Assembly (NCBI GenBank): GCA_021808665.1
Contig: JAKBBA010000011.1
Span: 22,401 to 86,400, forward strand
DNA length: 64,000 nt
Direction of reading: 5' to 3'
Source: Actinomycetes bacterium
GTDB lineage: Bacteria > Actinomycetota > Acidimicrobiia > Acidimicrobiales > Palsa-688
This document shows, one piece after another, positions 43,948 to 51,385 of this stretch. Position numbers and translations under genes: made by a program. Numbering within the stretch: position 1 is the stretch's first letter; the number at the start of each line of letters is the position of its first letter. The notes below the pieces were generated by a model. It was not told where the DNA came from and made no database searches. It worked only from the letters and a program-made list of their open reading frames with translations.

Positions 43948-44826
43948 CTACGCGCGGACTCTCGCGAGGAAGTCGACGACGGCGTCGTTGAACGCGTCGT
44001 TGCGATCCCCGGCGACCATGTGCCCGGCGCCAGCGACGTCGACCATCTCCCCCTGCTTAACCATGCCGAGCAGCTCCCGGGCTCCCTCTTCGCTGAGAAG
44101 GTCGCTCTGGCGGCCGCGAACTACCAGCACCGGGCATTCGACCGATCTCGCCGCCTGTTCGAGCACCCCGGGGGCGGCGAGCGAGGCTCGGGTCTCGTCT
44201 GGCCCGCCCCGCAAGCCGGTCATGAAGCGGGGATCCCAATGCCAGTACCAACGGCCGTCCCGGTAGCGGAGATTCTTCTCCAACCCGGACAGGTCGGCGG
44301 GCCGGGGGCGGTGAGGGTTGTACGCGGCGACCGCGTCGGCTACATCCTCAAGGCTGGCGAAGCCGTCCGAGACGTGCTCAAGCATGAAACGGCCGACCCG
44401 CTGGCGTCCCTGCTCTTCTATCCGGGGAGCGACGTCGACTAAGACCAAGGCGGAGGCGAGACTTCCGTGACGGTACGAGCCCGCAGCGAGAAGTGCTGAG
44501 AGTCCTCCTAGCGAGGCTCCTACAAGGGCGGGAGGCTCGTCGAAACTGGACGCTATGGCGGTCACGTCGCCGGCGAACGCCTCAAGAGAGTAGTCCCCGT
44601 CTTGCGCCCAATCACTGTCCCCGTGGCCGCGCAGGTCCACGCTGAAAGCGCTCCAACCCTGCTCTCCGAGACAGCCGAGCGTCGTACGCCACGAGTGGCG
44701 CGTCTGGCCACCACCGTGCAGCAGCACGACCGGGGGTCCGCCGGTCGTCCCGGCCGAGCTGGCGGCTAGGCGGTTGGAGTCCCGGCCGGAGAAGAAGACG
44801 TCGACAGCGGACGTGGGGTTGGTCAC
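43948..44826 (-). CDS. Alpha/beta-hydrolase fold protein
   Basis: About 292 residues. The oxyanion region is VVLLHGGGQTRHSW, the nucleophile elbow is LVGASLGGLSALLAAG (Ser in GASLG), and the C-terminal His lies in GAGHMVAGDRNDAFN. Substrate unknown; the sequence style is that of esterases or meta-cleavage-type hydrolases. I chose GTG 44826 because TAGCAT lies exactly 7 nt upstream. ATG 44835 is the alternative, but it overlaps that box. It ends 4 nt from the enoyl-CoA hydratase stop (convergent) and is divergent from padR with only 35 nt between starts. Confidence 0.82.
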   Translation of the reverse strand: MTNPTSAVDVFFSGRDSNRLAASSAGTTGGPPVVLLHGGGQTRHSWRTTLGCLGEQGWSAFSVDLRGHGDSDWAQDGDYSLEAFAGDVTAIASSFDEPPALVGASLGGLSALLAAGSYRHGSLASALVLVDVAPRIEEQGRQRVGRFMLEHVSDGFASLEDVADAVAAYNPHRPRPADLSGLEKNLRYRDGRWYWHWDPRFMTGLRGGPDETRASLAAPGVLEQAARSVECPVLVVRGRQSDLLSEEGARELLGMVKQGEMVDVAGAGHMVAGDRNDAFNDAVVDFLARVRA

Positions 44827-44833
44827 CGCGATC

Positions 44834-44839
44834 ATGCTA
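44834..44839 (-). promoter_or_regulatory. Predicted -10 box (TAGCAT) for the hydrolase gene, leaderless
   Basis: On the minus strand TAGCAT is followed by 7 nt and GTG 44826. It contains the AT of the alternative ATG at 44835. Confidence 0.4.
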
Positions 44840-44850
44840 CGGCTTGGATG

Positions 44851-44856
44851 TAGCCT
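44851..44856 (+). promoter_or_regulatory. Predicted -10 box (TAGCCT) for padR, leaderless
   Basis: TAGCCT is followed by 5 nt and GTG 44862. Only 11 bp separate it from the opposing hydrolase -10 box. Confidence 0.35.
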
Positions 44857-44861
44857 CGGGC

Positions 44862-45413
44862 GTGGCGAAGAGTCCGGAACTGTCACCGGGGGAGTGGGCT
44901 GTCCTCGGTTTGGTAGGCGAGGGCCCGACGCACGGCTTCGCCCTAGCGCAGATCCTGGCGCCAGGCGGTGAGCTCGGGACGGTCTGGAGCATGGCCAGAC
45001 CGGCGGTCTACAACGCCGTCAACAAGCTGGAGGCCCTCAGGTTGGTGCAGCCGGTGGCGGCCGAGCCGGGAACGCGAGGTCCGACCCGCACGGTGATCTC
45101 GCTCACCGACGCGGGCAGGCTGGCCCTCGACGACTGGCTCGGCCGCCCCGTGGACCACGTGCGCGACGTGCGGTCGCTTCTGCTTCTAAAGCTGGCGCTG
45201 CTTTCCCGTGCAAGATCCGATCCCGCCCCTCTCCTCGAATCCCAGCAGGCCAAGCTGGTCCGACAGGTCGCGTCGCTATCGAGGGTTCGAGACGGCGCCA
45301 CTGGATTCGAGCGGGTAGTCGCACAGTGGCGCCTGTCAAGCTCCAAGGCCACCCTGGAATTCCTAAAAGCTGTGAAAGGTTGGCCGGACTTGCAAAGTAG
45401 GGCGGGGAGTTAG
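44862..45413 (+). CDS. PadR-family transcriptional regulator
   Basis: 183 residues. An N-terminal winged helix contains LSPGEWAVLGLVGEGPTHGF, ARPAVYNAVNKLEALRLV and a basic beta-wing, followed by an alpha-helical dimerisation region (about 95-180, RSLLLLKLALLSRARSDP). PadR proteins are usually local repressors relieved by small molecules. It is divergent from the hydrolase gene and 52 nt upstream of the molybdate/tungstate importer, where a perfect 12-bp inverted repeat lies. Either neighbour could be its target. GTG start chosen from the -10 box and domain start. Confidence 0.87.
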   Translation: MAKSPELSPGEWAVLGLVGEGPTHGFALAQILAPGGELGTVWSMARPAVYNAVNKLEALRLVQPVAAEPGTRGPTRTVISLTDAGRLALDDWLGRPVDHVRDVRSLLLLKLALLSRARSDPAPLLESQQAKLVRQVASLSRVRDGATGFERVVAQWRLSSSKATLEFLKAVKGWPDLQSRAGS

Positions 45414-45421
45414 GAGGCCCG

Positions 45422-45450
45422 CACCAATAGTCAGAAGTTGACTATTGGTG
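45422..45450 (+). promoter_or_regulatory. Perfect 12-bp inverted repeat upstream of the molybdate/tungstate importer
   Basis: Arm CACCAATAGTCA, 5-nt spacer, then its exact reverse complement: 24 of 24 paired bases in 29 bp. It begins 9 nt after the padR stop and ends 3 nt before the predicted -10 of the importer gene, so it covers the -35 region. It could be an operator for a dimeric repressor. As RNA it could also be a small terminator for padR, but no T-tract follows. Confidence 0.75.
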
Positions 45451-45453
45451 GGC

Positions 45454-45459
45454 TATGCT
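45454..45459 (+). promoter_or_regulatory. Predicted -10 box (TATGCT) of the importer operon, leaderless
   Basis: TATGCT is followed by 6 nt and ATG 45466, so transcription would start at or next to the A of the ATG. GGTGGG at 45447-45452 is too far from the ATG for a normal Shine-Dalgarno. Confidence 0.45.
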
Positions 45460-45465
45460 CTGCCC

Positions 45466-46431
45466 ATGATCACACCCAAATGTTCTTCCCGTCCGAGGGT
45501 CCGAGGGGTCGCCGCCCTAGCCGCCGGCGCCGCGCTGCTGGCCTCCTGCTCGACGTCTACGACGTCCTCGTCCGCGCCTACATCCGCCCCAGCGCCCACG
45601 TCCAACGCGGCGCCGGCAAGCTCCACGGCCCCGACCGGGCGGGGCAGCGGGCCAGTAGACGTACTCTACGCCGGTTCGCTGGTGGACCTAATGGAGAAAG
45701 GCCTCGGCCCGGACTTCGACCACGCCACCGGGTTCGACTTCCAGGGTCGTTCGGGTAACGCCGGAGCCCTCGCAAACGAGATAAAAGCCAAGACGGTCGT
45801 CGGGGACGTCTTCATCGGTGCGGCTCCCTCCAACGACGTCGCTCTCGAAGGAACGCCGAACGGCAACTGGGTTTCGTGGTACGCGACGTTCGCCGACTCG
45901 CCGCTGGTCGTCGGCTACAACCCAAACAGCCGTTTCGCAGCGGACTTCAAGACGATGCCCTGGTACAAGGTCGTGACCCAACCGGGGATCCTCGTCGGGC
46001 GCACCGACCCTGCCACCGATCCGAAAGGGGCGCTGACCGTCACGGCCCTCCAAGATGCAGCCAGCGCCCAAGGCGAACCCGCGCTCGACAAGCTAGCCAC
46101 CGACAGCGCCGACGTGTACCCGGAGAACACCCTCGTAGGGCGTCTCCAAGCCGGCCAGCTCGACGCCGGCTTCTTCTACTCAGTGGAGGCCAAAGCGGGT
46201 AACTTCCCGACCGTGCCCCTAACCGGCGAGCCTGCCCCGCTCGAAGCCAAGTACACGATCACCGTCCTGGCCGGAGCCCCGCACCTTGGGGGCGCGGAAG
46301 CGTTCGTGAAGTTCCTGCTCGGGCCGACCGGCTCGGCGGACCTCGCCAAGTACGGTCTGGTCGTGTCCCACCCCGTCCCGGTGTCGGGGACTGTACCCGC
46401 TGGCCTGTCCGGGGTACTCTCCAGGTCTTGA
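45466..46431 (+). CDS. Molybdate/tungstate ABC transporter substrate-binding lipoprotein
   Basis: 321 residues. A lipoprotein signal ends in LLASC (Cys about 28), followed by a Ser/Thr/Pro linker. The mature domain begins VDVLYAGSLVDLMEK and continues GRSGNAGALANEIKAK and GDVFIGAAPSND, which resembles WtpA/ModA-type oxyanion-binding proteins. DSADVYPENTLVGRLQAGQLDAGFFY is split over the second oxyanion site. Molybdate versus tungstate cannot be decided, though the WtpA-like opening favours high-affinity tungstate/molybdate binding. ATG 45466 is preferred to the upstream GTG in the same frame because of the -10 box. The stop overlaps the permease-ATPase TTG by 4 nt. Confidence 0.87.
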   Translation: MITPKCSSRPRVRGVAALAAGAALLASCSTSTTSSSAPTSAPAPTSNAAPASSTAPTGRGSGPVDVLYAGSLVDLMEKGLGPDFDHATGFDFQGRSGNAGALANEIKAKTVVGDVFIGAAPSNDVALEGTPNGNWVSWYATFADSPLVVGYNPNSRFAADFKTMPWYKVVTQPGILVGRTDPATDPKGALTVTALQDAASAQGEPALDKLATDSADVYPENTLVGRLQAGQLDAGFFYSVEAKAGNFPTVPLTGEPAPLEAKYTITVLAGAPHLGGAEAFVKFLLGPTGSADLAKYGLVVSHPVPVSGTVPAGLSGVLSRS

Positions 46432-48332
46432 AATCGCCGAGGCCGTCAGGAGCGCTGTCATGGCTGGGTGGTCTGCTCGCCGTCTACCTGGTAGTCCCGA
46501 TGGCGGCATTCGCCTGGCGGCTCGTCACCTCCAACCAGCGCGGGTTCACCAGCCCCAGCCTCTGGCCGGCGCTGCGCACGTCCGTGGAGGCGGCGACGGT
46601 AGCGACAGCCATCATCGCCGTCGCCGGAATCCCCCTCGCTTTCGTCCTGGCACGCAGCCGCGGTCGCCTGGCGCGCGTCGTCGGCGCGGCCGTGGTTTTA
46701 CCCCTCGCCCTTCCGCCGGTCATGGCGGGAATACTCCTCGTGTACCTCTTCGGACCCTACACGACGATAGGCCGGCTCTTCGACGGGCGTCTCGTGAGCT
46801 CACTCGCGGGCATCATCGCAGCGCAGGTGTTCGTGTCCGCGCCTTTCCTCGTGGTAGCGGCCCGTTCGGCTTTCGCCGCGGCTGACACTTCGGTCGAAGA
46901 CCTTGCGGCGACGCTGGGGCACGGGCCAATCGCACGTTTTTGGAAGGTGAGCCTGCCAGTAGCCGGGCCGGCGATCCGAGCGGGCCTGCTCCTGGCTTGG
47001 CTGCGAGCCATCGGCGAGTACGGGGCGAACGTGGTAGTCGCCTACCATCCCTTCACCATCCCCGTCTACACCTACGTCCAGTTCTCCGGGGCCGGAATAC
47101 CAGACACGCAAGCCCCGACCGTGCTCGTGCTCGTCGCTGCTGGTGTCGCCACGGCGCTTTTCTCAGCGCGAAGGCCGGCGTTTCTGCGTCGCAGGGTCGA
47201 AGACCCCGAGCCGGTCGCGCCGGGGAGGTCCACTCCGGCGGCCGTGGACTTGGATCTCGACGTCGAGGTGGGCTCTTTCGCTCTTCGTGTCGCTTACAAG
47301 TCGGCAAGCCACCGCCTCGCCATCCTTGGGCCGTCGGGGTCGGGCAAGTCGTTGACCCTCAAGTCGATCGCGGGCCTTCTCGGTGCTGGCTCTGCCAGGG
47401 TGCGCTTCTCGGGTCTTGACGTGACCGACCAGCCGGCGGAGAGACGGGGTGTCGGCTACGTACCCCAGGGTCACGGTCTCGTCCCCACGTTGACAGTGCG
47501 GGATCAGGCGCGCTTCGGTGTCGCCGCGCGGGCCGAAGTTGCTGCTTGGTGGGTGCAGCGTCTGGGGTTGGCCGGCCTCGAGGACCGCTACCCTCACCAA
47601 CTGTCGGGCGGCCAGAGGCAGAGGGTGAGTTTCGCTGCGGCCCTGTCGTCGGGCCCGCGGGTCGTGCTTCTCGACGAGCCTTTCTCGGCTCTCGACACGC
47701 CCGTGAGGAACCAACTTCGCCGCGAGCTGCGCAAGCTTCAGCGGGAGAACGACCTGTCGACTGTGCTGGTCACGCACGACCCCGCGGAGGCGGCGATCCT
47801 GGCCGACGAGGTGATCGTGCTCGAAGCGGGTCGGGTCCTACAAGCCGGGGCGGTGGGGGAGGTGTTCCGTTACCCGGCGTCGGCTGAGGTGGCGAGGCTC
47901 GTCGGAGTCGAGAACGTCCTCGAAGGCGTCGCCTCGCCTCCGGGGACTCTGGTCGCCGGCAACGCAGCCTTCCCGGCCGACGTGAGCGGGTTCGCGCCGG
48001 GGGACAGGGTGTCGTGGGCGGTGCGCCCAGAAGACGTCGAGGTCTACCCGGTCGGGACGGTTTCCGCATCGCCCGCCTCCGGGAGGACTCAAACCGGGGT
48101 GATCGTGGATGTCACCGACTTCGCGGTGAACCGGCAGGTGCTGATCCGCTTGGAAGGTGGCGTCGAGATCCTCTCGCGGGTCTCCCCCGCCTCCACCAGA
48201 GGAGACCCCGATCGCACTATTTCCTTCGAGTCGCCGTATCGAATGGTCGACGGCGGACGATGCGAAGTGCGTATCGCCCTGGGGAAGATCCGCGTCTGGC
48301 CGTTTACGCCGGAGGACCCGCCGTCAGAGTGA
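46428..48332 (+). CDS. Fused molybdate/tungstate ABC permease-ATPase (ModB-ModC)
   Basis: 634 residues. Residues 1 to about 245 are a permease with five to six helices and the EAA loop DLAATLGHGPIARFWKVSLP. After a linker of about 30 residues comes an ATPase: Walker A GPSGSGKSLTLKS, signature LSGGQRQRVSFAAAL, Walker B VVLLDEPFSALD and the switch His in VLVTHDPAEA. A C-terminal TOBE-like domain (about 510-625) probably binds oxyanion. In most organisms ModB and ModC are separate chains, so this fusion is unusual. TTG start in a 4-nt overlap with the binding-protein gene. Its last 29 nt overlap the convergent protease gene. Confidence 0.9.
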   Translation: MKSPRPSGALSWLGGLLAVYLVVPMAAFAWRLVTSNQRGFTSPSLWPALRTSVEAATVATAIIAVAGIPLAFVLARSRGRLARVVGAAVVLPLALPPVMAGILLVYLFGPYTTIGRLFDGRLVSSLAGIIAAQVFVSAPFLVVAARSAFAAADTSVEDLAATLGHGPIARFWKVSLPVAGPAIRAGLLLAWLRAIGEYGANVVVAYHPFTIPVYTYVQFSGAGIPDTQAPTVLVLVAAGVATALFSARRPAFLRRRVEDPEPVAPGRSTPAAVDLDLDVEVGSFALRVAYKSASHRLAILGPSGSGKSLTLKSIAGLLGAGSARVRFSGLDVTDQPAERRGVGYVPQGHGLVPTLTVRDQARFGVAARAEVAAWWVQRLGLAGLEDRYPHQLSGGQRQRVSFAAALSSGPRVVLLDEPFSALDTPVRNQLRRELRKLQRENDLSTVLVTHDPAEAAILADEVIVLEAGRVLQAGAVGEVFRYPASAEVARLVGVENVLEGVASPPGTLVAGNAAFPADVSGFAPGDRVSWAVRPEDVEVYPVGTVSASPASGRTQTGVIVDVTDFAVNRQVLIRLEGGVEILSRVSPASTRGDPDRTISFESPYRMVDGGRCEVRIALGKIRVWPFTPEDPPSE

Positions 48333-49587
48333 CGGTTGCTGTCTCGGTCTGGCCAGCAGGCGTGGTCCAGGTAAGGCTCACGGACTGGCCGGGCTTCTCG
48401 GATGCGATATCGGTGCTCAACACGCTCGGTGAACTGACAGCTTGGCCGTTGAGGGCGGTGATCACGTCGCCGGTGCCCAAGCCGGCGTTGGCTGCGGCGT
48501 AGCCGGGTATTACCCCGGCTACCGTCGCTCCGCTGGCAACCTGGGGGGTCTGCGAAAGCGGTGAGTTGCCGAATACGAACGCACCGGGATTAGCGGACTC
48601 GCTGGAGGATCCGATTAGGACGCCGAGGAAGGCGGTCGGTCCGACGTGTATCGACGCCGTCGAGTCGCCGGCGAGGATGGAGCGGGCTATTGACATAGCG
48701 TCGTTTATAGGGATGGCGTAACCTTGGCTCACAGATGCTTGAAGTTGGTTTCCTGCTGCTGCAGCGGTGTCCAACCCGATCACGTGTCCCGAAGCGTCCA
48801 CAAGCGGACCGCCGGAGTCGCCTGGCTCGATAGCAGCGTTGGTCTCGATCATCCCGGTCAGATGCTCTGCCACACCATCAAGGGAGTCGGAGGCTGTGAT
48901 CGACTGATCCAGGGCGGTGACAGAACCTCCCGCAGTGCTCGGAGTGCCGCCAACACCGCCGGCGTTGCCTATTGCGACGACAGGGAGCCCGACTCGCGCC
49001 GACGACGAGTTCCCTATGGACGCCGTCTGAAGTCCCGAAGCACCTTGGAGTTGAAGGACCGCAACGTCCTTGGCAGCGTCGTAGCCGATCACGGTCGCGG
49101 GGTAGGTCCGCCCGTTGCCGAGATCCGTGACGGTAATAGAAGTAGCACCGTTGATCACGTGGTTATTGGTGAGCACAATCCCGTTCGAAGACAGGACTAT
49201 TCCCGTCCCTGCTCCCGACGCTTGCTGGTAAGTGAAAGTCGAGTTCACGTCGACCAGGCCCGGGTCCACTTTCGACGCGATGGCCGACACGTCGGTCGGA
49301 CTGCCCTGGCCTGCGACAGAAGACGTTCCCGATCCGCTGACACCGCTCGAACTTGACGGAGAAGTACTGGACCCCGACGAGCCGGAACTGTTGGACAGTG
49401 GCGCCGCAGCTGAGCGTGTAGCAGACGACGGCCACAGTATGTGACCTGCCACCGTTCCGGCGCCGACCGTGGCGAGCACGGCTGCGACTGCCACGGCCGG
49501 TCGGGTGCGCCGCCGGTGTTGCGAAGAGGTGGACGGTCCTTGGGAAGGAAACTGCGAGTCGTATGGCTGTCCTGGGGTGTAACTCAT
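48304..49587 (-). CDS. Membrane-anchored HtrA/DegP-type serine protease with PDZ domain
   Basis: Extracytoplasmic quality-control protease of 427 residues. A cytoplasmic polar N-terminus (1-29) and one transmembrane helix (about 30-50) precede a Ser-rich linker (65-95). The trypsin-like domain has the triad His 143 (TNNHVI), Asp 174 (AKDVAVLQL) and Ser 258 (EPGDSGGPL). A PDZ domain follows (about 330-425; GVIPGYAAANAGLGTGDVI). ATG start with AGGAC 8 nt upstream. The architecture matches actinobacterial PepD/HtrA proteins. No sigma-factor or two-component partner lies beside it. Confidence 0.92.
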   Translation of the reverse strand: MSYTPGQPYDSQFPSQGPSTSSQHRRRTRPAVAVAAVLATVGAGTVAGHILWPSSATRSAAAPLSNSSGSSGSSTSPSSSSGVSGSGTSSVAGQGSPTDVSAIASKVDPGLVDVNSTFTYQQASGAGTGIVLSSNGIVLTNNHVINGATSITVTDLGNGRTYPATVIGYDAAKDVAVLQLQGASGLQTASIGNSSSARVGLPVVAIGNAGGVGGTPSTAGGSVTALDQSITASDSLDGVAEHLTGMIETNAAIEPGDSGGPLVDASGHVIGLDTAAAAGNQLQASVSQGYAIPINDAMSIARSILAGDSTASIHVGPTAFLGVLIGSSSESANPGAFVFGNSPLSQTPQVASGATVAGVIPGYAAANAGLGTGDVITALNGQAVSSPSVLSTDIASEKPGQSVSLTWTTPAGQTETATVTLTAGPPA

Positions 49588-49664
49588 GTCGCCGTCCTGT
49601 TCTGCTAGAAGCTCACTTGTCGATCTCTACATCAACCAGGATGCGCTTCGAGGCTGTGGGTTGC

Positions 49665-51185
49665 TTAGGACGACGTTGAGAAGCTCCTGAGATCTCCGGG
49701 CGGCCGCTCGGCGGCTGGCGCCGGCGAGCGGAGCTTAGGCACTACGAACGCCGCTACGAACCCGGCCGCGCACACGAAGGCGGCGACCTCGAAGGCCCTT
49801 ACGAACCCCGAATCGGTTGCAGCCAGAACCGTTCGACTCAACCCTGCCTCAGCAGCTCTGTTGGAGTGCAGCAGTGAGTTGGTCCGGTCGGTCGCGATTG
49901 TGGCCAGTACTGCCAGTCCGAGAGACCCACCGACCTGGCGGGACGTGTTGAGCACGCCGGAGGCTAGGCCGGCTTCGTGGCGTGGCACCCCGGCGGTCGC
50001 AGCCGAAGCCAGGGGTGTGAACAGCAGCCCGAGGGCGAGCGAGATGATACAGCCGGGCCCGAACACGTGAGCCCAGTACTGGCCGTGCACGCTGATCTCC
50101 GACAGCCATAAGAACCCGGCGGTGGCAGCGACGGTTCCCGCTAGCAGCAAAGGGCGAGCACCTATGCGGGGCAGCAGGCGCGAGCTCGTCTGCGCACCGA
50201 TAATGATGGTCACCGCCATTGGCAGGAAAGCCATGCCGGCCCGAAGGGCTCCATAGCCGAGGACGTCTTGGAGGTACAAAGACAAGAAGTACCACATTGC
50301 GAAGAAGGCGGCACCGACTAAGAACATGACCAGGTTCGCCCCCCACACCGAGCGCGAGCGGAACAGCCCGAGCGGGACCAGCGGGTTGGATGGGAAGCGG
50401 GCTTCGTAGACGACGAAACCGACGAGCGCGAGTGCGGCCACCCCCAGAAAAGCGAGGGTCTGCGCTGACCCCCATGCGTGCGTGGATGTCCCGACTATGG
50501 CGTAGACCAAAGCGCTCAGGCCACCAGTAACGGCTATCGCCCCTACGACGTCGAGTTTCGGCCTGGTACCGTCGGCGTTGTGGCCTTTAGCCTCGGTTAG
50601 GTATCCCAACGCAGCGACGGTAGCGACGACGCCCACCGGGATGTTCACGAACAGGACCCAACGCCACGACAGTTCAGCTGTGAGGACGCCGCCGAGTATC
50701 GAGCCTGCCGCCCCGCCGGCGCCGGCAACGGCACTCCATATCCCAAGAGCCCGGGGTAGGTGTTTTCCGGAGAAGGTGGTCACGAGGATGGTGAGAGTCG
50801 CCGGGGAGAGGATCGCGCCTCCGACGCCTTGCGCGGCCCGGGCGATCGTCAACCAGGTCGAGTCTTGCGCCAGGCCACCGGCGAGGCTCGCCGCGCTGAA
50901 GAGCCACAAGCCGGCCATGTACACGCGCCGCCGTCCAAAGATGTCGGCAGCTCTGCCTCCCAGCAGGAGGAAGCCGGCGAAGGTGAGCACGTAAGCGTTC
51001 ACCACCCACTGCAAGCCAGAGGCACTGTAGTGCAGGTCGCGTCCGATGGAGGGCAGCGCGACATTGACTATCGACACGTCGAGGACCACCATGAACTGCG
51101 CTAAGCAGGCGATGGCCAACACCATCCCGTCATGTGACCGGCGTGCCGAGGTGTTCGAGGGCGCGACTTGCTCGGACTCTGCCAT
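49665..51185 (-). CDS. MFS multidrug exporter, DHA2 (EmrB/QacA) family
   Basis: Proton-coupled efflux pump of 506 residues with 14 predicted helices. Hallmarks are AQFMVVLDVSIVNVALPSIG in helix 1, LLLGGRAADIFGRRRVYMAG (motif A) and ARAAQGVGGAILSPATLTIL (motif C region). Substrates are unknown. It starts at ATG 51185, divergent from an MMPL-family gene across a 200-nt gap. No TetR or MarR regulator is adjacent. The gap holds a weak GTGCC/GGCAC repeat but no convincing operator. Confidence 0.9.
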   Translation of the reverse strand: MAESEQVAPSNTSARRSHDGMVLAIACLAQFMVVLDVSIVNVALPSIGRDLHYSASGLQWVVNAYVLTFAGFLLLGGRAADIFGRRRVYMAGLWLFSAASLAGGLAQDSTWLTIARAAQGVGGAILSPATLTILVTTFSGKHLPRALGIWSAVAGAGGAAGSILGGVLTAELSWRWVLFVNIPVGVVATVAALGYLTEAKGHNADGTRPKLDVVGAIAVTGGLSALVYAIVGTSTHAWGSAQTLAFLGVAALALVGFVVYEARFPSNPLVPLGLFRSRSVWGANLVMFLVGAAFFAMWYFLSLYLQDVLGYGALRAGMAFLPMAVTIIIGAQTSSRLLPRIGARPLLLAGTVAATAGFLWLSEISVHGQYWAHVFGPGCIISLALGLLFTPLASAATAGVPRHEAGLASGVLNTSRQVGGSLGLAVLATIATDRTNSLLHSNRAAEAGLSRTVLAATDSGFVRAFEVAAFVCAAGFVAAFVVPKLRSPAPAAERPPGDLRSFSTSS

Positions 51186-51385
51186 GTCCTGAGACGAACG
51201 CCCCAGGCGGGCTTTATCTTCCCTCAGGCCCAGCTTTTCGCGAGGGGAGCGGCGACAGCAGCGGTCACGTAGCGGGCGGCGGCCTTTCGCTCCTGGTACC
51301 AGTAAGTTCCCGAGCGGCTGTATCGTAGAGGTCGAAAAGGCGTGTGCCGACTGGCACCGCGCGACCTCGGAGGTAGAGCACAGAA

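Noticed and set aside
51344..51357. GTGCC-GACT-GGCAC repeat between the DHA2 and MMPL genes as an efflux operator
   Set aside because: Short arms, no adjacent regulator gene, and not placed over a recognisable promoter.
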